A DNA stretch of 8,732 nt from Candidatus Nanopelagicales bacterium (GTDB taxonomy: Bacteria > Actinomycetota > Actinomycetes > S36-B12 > UBA5976): assembly GCA_030831445.1 (NCBI GenBank), contig JAURLB010000077.1, positions 1 through 8,732 on the forward strand, written 5' to 3'. Position numbers and translations under genes: made by a program. How positions within the stretch are numbered: position 1 is the stretch's first letter; the number at the start of each line of letters is the position of its first letter. The notes beneath the pieces were generated by a model that ran no database searches, was not told the origin of the DNA, and worked only from the letters and a program-made list of their open reading frames with translations. Below are positions 1 to 6,013 of this stretch, one piece after another.

Positions 1-468
1 TTCATCGATCCCCATCCGCATCTTCACGCTGACGGGAAGTTCTCCAGCTGCATCAACTGCAGCCTTCAGAATATTTCTGAAGTGATGATGCTTCCAAGGA
101 AGGGCTGCTCCACCACCTTTTCTTGTGACTTTTGCAACCGGACATCCCATATTGAGGTCTATGTGGTCAGCACGATTTTCACTCACTATCATTGCAACGG
201 CCCTCGACACGATGTCTGGATCAACTCCGTAAAGTTGCAAACTACGTGGTGACTCTTCGGCGCCAAAAGTTGTCATTCTCAAGGTTTCTGGATCTCGCTC
301 AATCAATGCTCTCGAGGTAATCATCTCAGAAACGAAAAGTGCAGGTATTCCCGTTGGGTTTCGTTCACTACTTGTTTCTCGACATAACCTTCGATACGCC
401 ACATTAGTAATCCCAGCCATTGGGGCAAGGACAACTACCGGTTTAGAAAAGTCGAGAACGCTATTCAT
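1..468 (-). CDS. dusB: tRNA-dihydrouridine synthase, DusB-like (3' part cut by window edge)
   Basis: Flavoenzyme that reduces specific uridines in the tRNA D-loop to dihydrouridine, using FMN and NAD(P)H in the cytoplasm. The window holds the first 156 residues; the frame is open to base 1 and the remainder (the family is usually about 320-380 aa) lies to the left. Visible family signatures, in order: VVLAPMAGITN near residues 11-22 (FMN-binding start of the TIM barrel), LQLYG at 77-81, the LNMGCPVAKV motif at 105-114 with the probable catalytic Cys109, the following GGGAAL stretch, and VSVKMRMGID at 146-155 with the FMN-contacting lysine. The ATG at 468-466 overlaps the glyS stop codon by one base (TGATG), and no clear Shine-Dalgarno precedes it, so translation is probably coupled to glyS. 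It is the last visible gene of the leftward ABM-PRT-glyS-dus operon. The Dus assignment is firm; the choice of the DusB subfamily is by resemblance. Confidence 0.95.
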   Translation of the reverse strand, partial: MNSVLDFSKPVVVLAPMAGITNVAYRRLCRETSSERNPTGIPALFVSEMITSRALIERDPETLRMTTFGAEESPRSLQLYGVDPDIVSRAVAMIVSENRADHIDLNMGCPVAKVTRKGGGAALPWKHHHFRNILKAAVDAAGELPVSVKMRMGIDE

Positions 469-1841
469 CAGAGGTAACGGGCCAGATATTCGAAAACTTG
501 ACTTAAACCAACTCGTTCCTGCTGCATCGAGTCGCGGTGACGCACCGTAACTGCGTCATCCTCAAGAGTTTCAAAGTCAACTGTGACGCATAGTGGAGTT
601 CCGATTTCATCTTGCCGCCGATATCGGCGACCAATCGCACCAGCATCATCAAACTCGACATTCCAGAATTTTCGAAGGTCGCTTGCCAAGCCTTTCGCTT
701 TTGGAGAAAGATCTGCATTTCTTGAGAGCGGCAATATGGCAACTTTTACCGGCGCAAGTCGTGGATCAAGCCGAAGTACCTGTCGTTTATCAACTCCACC
801 TTTTGTATTCGGCGCTTCATCCTCTGCATATGCATCAAGCAAGAAGGCTAAAACACACCGTGTGAGGCCGGCCGCCGGTTCAATCACATACGGCGTCCAG
901 CGTTCATTTGCCTCTTGGTCGAAATAACTCAAATCCTGACCACTGTGCGATGAATGAGTTTTCAAATCAAAATCTGTTCGGTTCGCAATACCTTCAAGTT
1001 CTGCCCAAACGTTTCCTGCAAATTCAAAGCGATATTCGATATCCACAGTTCGCTTCGAGTAATGTGACAATTTCTCTTTCGGGTGTTCGAAAAGTCGAAG
1101 GTTTTCAGGGTTCATTCCAAGATCAACATACCAATTGAATCGCTCTTTGATCCAGTATTCATGCCACTCTTCGTCAGTTCCTGGCATAACGAAGAATTCC
1201 ATTTCCATCTGCTCGAACTCTCGAGTTCGAAAAATAAAGTTTCCTGGTGTAATTTCGTTTCGAAATGACTTACCCGTTTGACCAATACCAAATGGTGGTT
1301 TTTTACGTGCAGCAGTTGCAACGTTTTGAAAGTTAACAAAAATTCCTTGCGCAGTCTCTGGACGGAGATAGTGCAGAGAACCTGAATCTTCGATTGGTCC
1401 AACTTGGGTTCGAAGCATGCCATTGAAATCTCTTGGCGGGGTAAAGTCGCCACGAGTACCACAGTTAGTGCAGACAATGTCTGCTAAATCATTTTCAGGT
1501 TCTTTTCCATGCTTCTCCACATAGGCTTCAATCAATTGATCGGAGCGCCAACGCTTATGACACTTCTTACATTCCGTCAAAGGGTCAACAAATGCATCGA
1601 CATGTCCGGATGCCGTCCATACTTGAGGCGCTAATATGATGGCTGAGTCCAAGCCAACAACATCATCTCGCTCTTGAACAACTTTCAACCACCATTGTTT
1701 TCGAATGTTTTCTTTGAGCTCAACACCTAAGGGTCCGTAGTCCCACGCACTACGTGTACCGCCATATATTTCGGAAGAAGGGAAAACGAAACCTCTTCGT
1801 TTTGAAAGATTAACAATTGCATCAACTCGGTCGCTCGCCAT
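468..1841 (-). CDS. glyS: glycine--tRNA ligase (dimeric, class II)
   Basis: Charges tRNA-Gly with glycine using ATP. This is the single-chain (alpha2) type found in Gram-positives, archaea and eukaryotes, not the alpha2beta2 type. Residues are numbered from the ATG at 1841 (457 aa, normal length for the family). Visible: [14 protein letters not shown] near 15-28; a zinc-ribbon-like insertion with CxxC pairs at Cys91/Cys94 and Cys124/Cys127; class II motif 2, FRNE at 193-196 followed by [14 protein letters not shown]; motif 3, EPAAGLTR at 321-328; and a C-terminal anticodon-binding domain from about 363 ([10 protein letters not shown]) to the end. A GTG twelve bases upstream (1853) would give 461 aa, but it overlaps the Shine-Dalgarno GGAGG, so the ATG is preferred. 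The gene follows the PRT-like gene after a 54-base gap and runs into dusB with a 1-base overlap. Confidence 0.98.
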   Translation of the reverse strand: MASDRVDAIVNLSKRRGFVFPSSEIYGGTRSAWDYGPLGVELKENIRKQWWLKVVQERDDVVGLDSAIILAPQVWTASGHVDAFVDPLTECKKCHKRWRSDQLIEAYVEKHGKEPENDLADIVCTNCGTRGDFTPPRDFNGMLRTQVGPIEDSGSLHYLRPETAQGIFVNFQNVATAARKKPPFGIGQTGKSFRNEITPGNFIFRTREFEQMEMEFFVMPGTDEEWHEYWIKERFNWYVDLGMNPENLRLFEHPKEKLSHYSKRTVDIEYRFEFAGNVWAELEGIANRTDFDLKTHSSHSGQDLSYFDQEANERWTPYVIEPAAGLTRCVLAFLLDAYAEDEAPNTKGGVDKRQVLRLDPRLAPVKVAILPLSRNADLSPKAKGLASDLRKFWNVEFDDAGAIGRRYRRQDEIGTPLCVTVDFETLEDDAVTVRHRDSMQQERVGLSQVFEYLARYL

Positions 1842-1846
1842 GGTTT

Positions 1847-1851
1847 CCTCC
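1847..1851 (-). promoter_or_regulatory. Shine-Dalgarno of glyS (decides the start)
   Basis: On the minus strand GGAGG lies five bases (AAACC) before the ATG at 1841-1839. This is the best ribosome-binding site in the window. The alternative in-frame GTG at 1853-1851 shares a base with it and has no site of its own. Confidence 0.85.
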
Positions 1852-1895
1852 ACTCCGGCTGGCTGTCGGCGGTATCACCCTGACGGGTAACTGGG

Positions 1896-2345
1896 CTAGT
1901 GTAAAGCGGATTTCAATATTGAACGAGCCTCTGCAGCCGAATACTCAGGTCTCACCTCATAGTGCCAATCCAACGAGCGGCGAACAAATGGCTTCTTGAG
2001 GGAATATACCTTGCGATATTCAGAAAGAAGTGTTGCTTCGATCTCTCGCGAGCACACTGGAACTGCCAAATATTTTATGATGCCATCACCTAAAACTCCG
2101 GCCACTTTGAGCGCTTTGGTACCAGTTTCTACCCCATCGTCGACGACCACTACCTTCGAAAGTGGCAGGTGAGATTCGAATGCAACATCATCCCAATATT
2201 CAAGAATGGGAACTCCTAGGTGTTTGGCGATACTAACTGCGATTTTTGCCGAATTAGGTAGTACTGCAATGACTGCATCAAACGTTTCGTCAATCACATC
2301 CCGAAGCAGTGCAGCGGCTGCTTCATCGTTTTGAAAATCCTTCAT
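1896..2345 (-). CDS. phosphoribosyltransferase-like protein (short, altered PRPP loop)
   Basis: 149 aa. Resembles the predicted phosphoribosyltransferases of the COG1926 type: an N-terminal FxxxEAAAALL helix (4-14), a beta-alpha unit AVIAVLPNSAKIAVSIAKHLGVPIL (about 24-48), the PRPP-loop-like VVVVDDGVETGTKA (about 65-78), then AVPVCSREIEATLL and a C-terminal part ending in the RRSLDWHYEVRPEYSAAEARSIL region. Family members are typically over 200 aa; here the long hood segment between the first beta-alpha unit and the PRPP loop is reduced to about 16 residues. The loop has VETGTK where the family has xATGxT, so the last phosphate-binding threonine is replaced by lysine. The fold call is reasonable; catalytic activity is doubtful and the substrate unknown. 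The ATG overlaps the upstream ABM-like stop codon (ATGA), which indicates translational coupling in the operon leading to glyS. Confidence 0.72.
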   Translation of the reverse strand: MKDFQNDEAAAALLRDVIDETFDAVIAVLPNSAKIAVSIAKHLGVPILEYWDDVAFESHLPLSKVVVVDDGVETGTKALKVAGVLGDGIIKYLAVPVCSREIEATLLSEYRKVYSLKKPFVRRSLDWHYEVRPEYSAAEARSILKSALH

Positions 2346-2728
2346 GGCTCTAGTCGAGATTGCGCTCGCGCAGTAGCTGAATCGCCAAGTGCAATCTCTT
2401 CACTACTTGCAGTCTTCTCTGACTGATAATGAACTTTCTTGCCGTCTGCATATGTGAGTAGCACTTCGAACGCACTTGGCTCGTCGATAGATCCTGAAAG
2501 AAACTGCGTTGCTGAAACTTTGATGTCATATGCAGAGAGTGCACGTCGGTAATTGCCAACAGAATCAAACTGCAGATACAACAGTCCTATCGCGTCATCA
2601 TCTACTGCAAGGTACGCCTTGGCGGACTGAAACCCCGTTTGAATGCTGAAAAGATCTAGCACGCGTTCTGCTTCTTGAAGCCATATCCCTGCTGATTGTT
2701 TAAGAGCAAAGCGAAGTACCACATCCAT
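2342..2728 (-). CDS. ABM-fold (antibiotic biosynthesis monooxygenase-like) protein
   Basis: 128 aa, soluble, no signal peptide. The body (about 1-92) has the pattern of actinobacterial small dimeric alpha/beta-barrel proteins annotated as antibiotic biosynthesis monooxygenase: VVLRFAL strand, a helix with EAERVLDLF, GFQSAKAYLAVDD, LLYLQFDSVGNYRRALSAYDIKV, a proline-containing SIDEPSAFEVLLTY end. A charged, low-complexity tail of about 36 residues follows. The family name is historical; such stand-alone genes next to glyS/zur are conserved in Actinobacteria without a known reaction, so no function is claimed. The start is uncertain: GAGG lies only two bases before the ATG at 2728, while a GTG at 2722-2720 sits eight bases after it and would give MVLRFALK. 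First gene of the leftward operon, divergent from the DUF6703-like gene. Confidence 0.75.
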   Translation of the reverse strand: MDVVLRFALKQSAGIWLQEAERVLDLFSIQTGFQSAKAYLAVDDDAIGLLYLQFDSVGNYRRALSAYDIKVSATQFLSGSIDEPSAFEVLLTYADGKKVHYQSEKTASSEEIALGDSATARAQSRLEP

Positions 2729-2760
2729 AGCCTCAGTCTGCCATGTGCCACGATTGCCTT

Positions 2761-3054
2761 ATGACGAAACGTAAAGCGACTTGGCTCGAAAAGATCTCCG
2801 CTCCAATTCTCTTGAAAATTCACTCCTGGCCACGCTTTGTATTTCCACTCTTACTTGCCAGTGCACTCTTGGGCGGACTCTTTGTTACAAGTCCAGTCAT
2901 CTCAGGGTTGCTATTGGGGCTAGTCGGGCTCACCTTGCTTTGGCTAGTGGCTCTTTCCTGGCCGCTGCTGACGAACTCTCAGCGACTTATTCGGTCTCTA
3001 CTCATTGTTGTACTTCTTTTCTATACAGCTGCTCGAGTCAACGGAAGTCTTTGA
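2761..3054 (+). CDS. small membrane protein, DUF6703-like
   Basis: 97 aa from the ATG at 2761. A basic N-terminus (MTKRKATWLEKI) is followed by hydrophobic segments at about residues 26-44, 46-70 and 80-92, so a small inner-membrane protein with two or three spans. Its length, the PxLxxxHxWPRFVFPLLL pattern and its place directly upstream of zur match the uncharacterised DUF6703 proteins found next to zur in Actinobacteria; function unknown. An in-frame ATG at 2743 would add MCHDCL, which looks unlike the family start. Neither candidate has a clear Shine-Dalgarno, so initiation may be leaderless. The stop codon overlaps the zur start (TGATG). Confidence 0.8.
   Translation: MTKRKATWLEKISAPILLKIHSWPRFVFPLLLASALLGGLFVTSPVISGLLLGLVGLTLLWLVALSWPLLTNSQRLIRSLLIVVLLFYTAARVNGSL
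3043..3047 (+). promoter_or_regulatory. Shine-Dalgarno of zur
   Basis: GGAAG lies six bases before the zur ATG at 3054-3056, inside the last codons of the DUF6703-like gene. It confirms that the Fur-family protein starts here and not at an upstream in-frame ATG at 2781, which would require reading through the membrane-protein gene in another frame. Confidence 0.7.
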
Positions 3055-3437
3055 TGACATTTCAACGAAACACAAAGCAGAGGACTCAAGTCATTGATTT
3101 ACTCAAAGACACTCCAGAATTTCTCGGCGCAAGTGATGTGCACCTAAAACTCACTGAGTCCGGTATCGACATTGGATTATCTACCGTCTATCGAACTCTT
3201 TCATCCTTGCTCGAAAATGGCGAACTTGATGTCTTTATCAAAGACGATGGCGAAACTGTATACCGATGGTGCTCAAAAGAACATCATCATCACCTGCAAT
3301 GCCGAGTGTGTGGAAAGACAATTGAAATTCAAACCGATGACTTCGAAGAGTTGGCACTCAAGATTGCAAAAAAGTATCACTTTCAAGAAGTGGAACACAC
3401 ATTTGAAATTACCGGAACTTGCAAAGAGTGCCTCTAA
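3054..3437 (+). CDS. zur: Fur-family zinc-uptake repressor Zur
   Basis: 127 aa. Zn(II)-dependent dimeric repressor, expected to shut off zinc-import and zinc-independent ribosomal protein genes when zinc is sufficient. The N-terminal winged helix (about 1-75) contains the recognition helix [17 protein letters not shown] (42-58); the C-terminal half is the metal-binding dimerisation domain. All ligands known from Mycobacterium tuberculosis FurB/Zur appear at a constant offset of three: structural site Cys83, Cys86, Cys123, Cys126; second site Asp59, Cys73, His78, His80; third site His77, His79, Glu98, His115. This supports Zur over Fur, PerR or Nur. It is co-translated with the DUF6703-like gene. 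No zinc transporter gene and no convincing Zur box are visible in the window, so its targets lie elsewhere. Its stop codon overlaps that of the convergent uppS. Confidence 0.95.
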   Translation: MTFQRNTKQRTQVIDLLKDTPEFLGASDVHLKLTESGIDIGLSTVYRTLSSLLENGELDVFIKDDGETVYRWCSKEHHHHLQCRVCGKTIEIQTDDFEELALKIAKKYHFQEVEHTFEITGTCKECL

Positions 3438-4135
3438 GCAGTTCCAAAGCGCCTCGCGCGTTTGCTGTAGAGCTCCAGGGCTTGAAACAAGTTTTCTTTT
3501 CGATAGTCAGGCCACAAGGTATCGTCAAAAACTAATTCCGCATAAGAACTCTGCCACAGTAAAAAGTTACTAATTCTCATTTCGCCCGAAGTTCGAATCA
3601 GCAAGTCCACCGCTGGCAACTCTTTATCGTAGAGATATCGCGAAAAGTTTCGCTCAGTTATTGCCTCTGGATCTAACTCTCCTTGATGAACCTTATGAGC
3701 AATTGATCGAACTGCATCAACAATCTCGCTTTGTCCGCCATAATTCACACACATCGTCAACGTGAGCTTTCGATTTCGGCGTGTTAATTCCACCGCCTCA
3801 TCGAGTTCATCTTGGACACTTTTCCAAAGACGCCTGCGTCTGCCTATCCAGCGAATTCGAACACCTAGATCGTTTAGTTCATCTCTCCTGCGGCGAATCA
3901 CATCCCGATTGAATCCCATCAAGAATTTCACTTCCTCGGGAGAGCGTTTCCAGTTCTCTGTTGAGAAAGCGAAAGCGCTCAGATATGAAACTTTCTTTTC
4001 CAGTGCCCCGTGCACAACATCTAACAGACTCAATTCGCCCGCAGCGTGACCTTCTGTGCGAGAGAGTCCCCGTTGATGAGCCCATCTGCCATTGCCATCC
4101 ATGACAATGGCGACATGATTTGGAATTGAGTTCAT
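3434..4135 (-). CDS. uppS: isoprenyl transferase (polyprenyl diphosphate synthase, UppS)
   Basis: 233 aa cis-prenyltransferase that condenses isopentenyl diphosphate units to make the long-chain polyprenyl diphosphate carrier (undecaprenyl or, in mycobacteria, decaprenyl) for peptidoglycan and other wall polymers; acts at the inner face of the membrane. Visible motifs: [13 protein letters not shown] at 7-19 with catalytic Asp13 and Asn15, [10 protein letters not shown] at 55-64, VNYGG at 130-134, [15 protein letters not shown] at 181-195, and YAELVF at 198-203. It is slightly shorter than the usual 245-260 aa, mostly at the ends. Gene order next to recO matches M. tuberculosis Rv2361c, so it is the long-chain enzyme rather than the Z-farnesyl synthase; the exact product length cannot be read from sequence. 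It starts four bases after the recO stop codon, with only a weak ribosome site, so coupling to recO is likely. Confidence 0.97.
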   Translation of the reverse strand: MNSIPNHVAIVMDGNGRWAHQRGLSRTEGHAAGELSLLDVVHGALEKKVSYLSAFAFSTENWKRSPEEVKFLMGFNRDVIRRRRDELNDLGVRIRWIGRRRRLWKSVQDELDEAVELTRRNRKLTLTMCVNYGGQSEIVDAVRSIAHKVHQGELDPEAITERNFSRYLYDKELPAVDLLIRTSGEMRISNFLLWQSSYAELVFDDTLWPDYRKENLFQALELYSKRARRFGTA

Positions 4136-4139
4136 AGTT

Positions 4140-4883
4140 TTACTTTACCTTGCGAGCACTTTGTACGTGCTTCAGCGAACGAACTTCGCGTTCGATATGC
4201 CATTGAAGTTGTGCAGCGAGGAGAGATCCCGCAGTCTTGCGCGCCTTATCATCGGCCCGCGTGGCACCTTCCCAATCTCCAGTAAGAATACTTGCTAAAT
4301 ACTCAATCACTTCACTTCCAGGCGCTGTACACCCTGGCACTTTGCATATTGAACAAAGTACTCCACCGTGATTAATCGAGTACCACGAGTGCGGTCCAGG
4401 CTCATGACAGCGCGCGCACTCGGCATACGACGAACTCCAGCCAGCAACAGCCATTGATCTCACCATAAAAGTGTTTAAGACGATATCAGTTTCAAGCGTA
4501 GCTTCGGTTAATGATTTCAGTCCCGCTAAAAGCAGAAGGAACTGCTGCACACTTCTGTCTCCTTCTTCAACCACTAACTTGTCTGTCATTTCTGCCATAG
4601 CGCAACCAACTGTCCAGGCTTCATAGTTGCCTGACAGTTCACTTCCATATGCTCCAACAATGAGTACTTGTGAAACAATGTCAAGGTTCTTGCCTTGCGC
4701 AAATTGAATTTCAACGAGATTGAGAGGATCAAGTCGAGCACCAAATCGACTTGTGCTTTTCCGGATACCTTTTGCAACCGCTCTCACTTTGCCATGCTCT
4801 TTCGTTAAGAAAGTCACGATCCGATCTGCCTCGCCAAGTAGGTGTGTGTGTAGCACAATGGCGTGGTCGCGGTAGGTTGGCAT
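4140..4883 (-). CDS. recO: DNA repair protein RecO
   Basis: 247 aa mediator of the RecFOR recombination pathway; it anneals single strands and helps load RecA onto SSB-coated DNA with RecR. The N-terminal OB-fold (about 1-80) begins with [24 protein letters not shown] and contains [19 protein letters not shown]; a helical domain follows with a zinc finger formed by Cys156/Cys159 and Cys177/Cys180 (Cys185 lies close by). The length and pattern are typical. The ATG at 4883 has GGAG nine bases upstream on the minus strand (4896-4893). It heads the leftward recO-uppS pair and is divergent from the AI-2E family gene, the two being separated by 77 bases that must hold both promoters. Confidence 0.96.
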   Translation of the reverse strand: MPTYRDHAIVLHTHLLGEADRIVTFLTKEHGKVRAVAKGIRKSTSRFGARLDPLNLVEIQFAQGKNLDIVSQVLIVGAYGSELSGNYEAWTVGCAMAEMTDKLVVEEGDRSVQQFLLLLAGLKSLTEATLETDIVLNTFMVRSMAVAGWSSSYAECARCHEPGPHSWYSINHGGVLCSICKVPGCTAPGSEVIEYLASILTGDWEGATRADDKARKTAGSLLAAQLQWHIEREVRSLKHVQSARKVK

Positions 4884-4892
4884 GTGCTAATT

Positions 4893-4896
4893 CTCC
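4893..4896 (-). promoter_or_regulatory. Shine-Dalgarno of recO
   Basis: GGAG on the minus strand, nine bases before the ATG at 4883-4881. It shows that recO has a leadered transcript. A TGGACA/TAAAAA pair with 17-base spacing (4928-4923 and 4905-4900) is nearby, but its predicted start site would fall on this GGAG, so I do not call it as the promoter. Confidence 0.55.
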
Positions 4897-4948
4897 AACT
4901 TTTTATTGCTACTCATGAGAAATGTCCAGTTTTGACACCTGAATCTCT

Positions 4949-4954
4949 TACATT
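4949..4954 (+). promoter_or_regulatory. -10 element for leaderless transcription of the AI-2E gene
   Basis: TACATT (TANNNT type) ends six bases before the GTG at 4961. With the usual spacing, transcription would begin at the G of the start codon, giving a leaderless mRNA as is common in Actinobacteria. No Shine-Dalgarno is present before the GTG, which agrees. No good -35 lies 16-18 bases upstream. Confidence 0.5.
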
Positions 4955-4960
4955 GACCAT

Positions 4961-6013
4961 GTGAATACTTTTGATTGGCGCAAACTGGGGCTACTCGCGG
5001 TAGCACTCTTCGCCGCATACCAAATCGGCAGCACGATGTTGCTGAGCCTCAATGGCTTCTTGATGATCCTGCTTCTCGCTTGGCTATTTTCCATCGCTAT
5101 GGAGCCTGCTGTCTCGTGGTTTGAGGAGCGTGGATTCAAGAGAGGTCTGGGAGCAGGTGTAGTAATCCTTGGCTTGTTGGCCTTTCTCATCACCTTCTTC
5201 GCCACCTTTGGCGGATTAATGTTCAGTCAACTTTCTCAAGCTGTCGCGGCTCTTCCTGACGTCGTCATCAGTGTGACCCAGTGGCTCAACCAAACATTTG
5301 CACTTTCAATTGATTCACAAGAAGTCGTCTCGTCACTCAATCTTGATAGCACAAGTTTGGCTCCGATTGCGGCGAGTTTGGCAGGAGGGTTTTTTGCGCT
5401 CGTGACAGGGTTGCTCACCTTCCTCGTGAATTTCTCCACTGTTCTCGTGTTCGCTTTTTATCTCTCCGCAGAGGCACCTAACGTGCGGCGTGGAATTGCA
5501 TCGTGGTTAAGTCCTGATAAACAATCTATTTTTATTACGGTCTGGGACATTGCGGTAAAGAAGGCAGGTGGATTTGTCGTCTCCCGCGTCGTGTTGGCGT
5601 CAATCAGTGCTGTTGCTCACGCTGCGTTCTATTACATGATTGGCATTCCGTATTGGTTACCTATGGGAATCTTCGCAGGTGTTACGGCCCAATTTATTCC
5701 AACTATTGGAACGTATCTAGGTGTGGCAGTGCCAGCACTTTTCAGTTTTGGTCCAGATCCACTCGATGTTGTCTGGATTATTCTCTTTGCAACAGTGTTC
5801 CAACAAATTGAAAACTATATTTTGTCGCCACGAGTGAGCCGTGCGACAATGGATTTGCATCCTGCACTTGCCCTTGCTGCGGTCTTTATTGGTGTCGCAA
5901 TCTTTGGGCCAATTGGTGCACTTATCGGAATTCCGATTGTGGCGGCCGTCATTGCAGTGCTTGGTACCTACGGCCAGCGCCATGACCTCATAGATGGACT
6001 TACAGCAGATTAA
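4961..6013 (+). CDS. AI-2E (PerM) family transporter
   Basis: 350 aa integral membrane protein of the AI-2E/PerM family (PF01594). It has an N-terminal pair of spans (about 10-45), another near 65-90, a soluble segment with LNQTFALSIDSQEV, and a C-terminal cluster of spans. Family features visible: YWLPMGIFAGVTAQFIPTIGTYLGV near 230-254, QQIENYILSPRVSRATMDLHP near 286-306 and FGPIGALIGIPI near 318-329. Members have been proposed as AI-2 exporters or Na+/H+ antiporters; the substrate here is unknown. The start is a GTG with no ribosome site and a -10 just upstream, suggesting a leaderless message. It is monocistronic, divergent from recO and convergent with era, with TTAA shared between both stop codons. 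Its arginine codons are mostly CGC/CGT/CGG, whereas glyS and zur favour CGA; this may reflect a different history but is only an impression. Confidence 0.93.
   Translation: MNTFDWRKLGLLAVALFAAYQIGSTMLLSLNGFLMILLLAWLFSIAMEPAVSWFEERGFKRGLGAGVVILGLLAFLITFFATFGGLMFSQLSQAVAALPDVVISVTQWLNQTFALSIDSQEVVSSLNLDSTSLAPIAASLAGGFFALVTGLLTFLVNFSTVLVFAFYLSAEAPNVRRGIASWLSPDKQSIFITVWDIAVKKAGGFVVSRVVLASISAVAHAAFYYMIGIPYWLPMGIFAGVTAQFIPTIGTYLGVAVPALFSFGPDPLDVVWIILFATVFQQIENYILSPRVSRATMDLHPALALAAVFIGVAIFGPIGALIGIPIVAAVIAVLGTYGQRHDLIDGLTAD

Noticed and set aside
616..629. 14-bp perfect palindrome CGCCGATATCGGCG in glyS
   Set aside because: About half of all windows this size would contain one by chance. It encodes the ordinary GRRYRRQ part of the anticodon-binding domain.
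1213..1230. 8-bp inverted repeat around TC (TCGAACTC / GAGTTCGA) in glyS
   Set aside because: It falls on the conserved class II motif 2 codons RTREFE, and repeated CGA/GAG codons explain it.
1112..1477. Long overlapping reading frames inside glyS, era, uppS and the CBS gene (up to about 120 codons)
   Set aside because: They are out-of-frame or antisense shadows with no recognisable domain, no ribosome site and biased composition; the overlapped genes are well-known full-length families.
1482..1497. Zur-box-like sequence on the minus strand (TGAAAATGATTTAGCA)
   Set aside because: Only the left half fits the TGAAAATGATTTTCA-type box. It lies deep inside glyS and encodes the ordinary PENDLADIV stretch, far from any promoter.
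1842..1895. T-box or other riboswitch leader before glyS
   Set aside because: The gap is only 54 bases. It has no T-box sequence and no terminator hairpin, and glyS lies within an operon.
1912..1923. TTCAATATTGAA palindrome near the end of the PRT-like gene as an operator for glyS
   Set aside because: A 12-bp AT-rich palindrome is expected by chance more than once here. It lies in coding sequence and no matching copy was seen.
2781..3053. N-terminal extension of Zur to an upstream ATG at 2781
   Set aside because: It would be an alternative frame of the DUF6703-like membrane gene. The Fur fold begins at 3054, where a GGAAG ribosome site and TGATG overlap mark the start.
4932..4937. Perfect TTGACA as a -35 box for the AI-2E gene
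   Set aside because: It is only 11 bases from TACATT, and the hexamer at 16-18 bases (around gaccat) is a poor -10 and would place the transcription start inside the gene.
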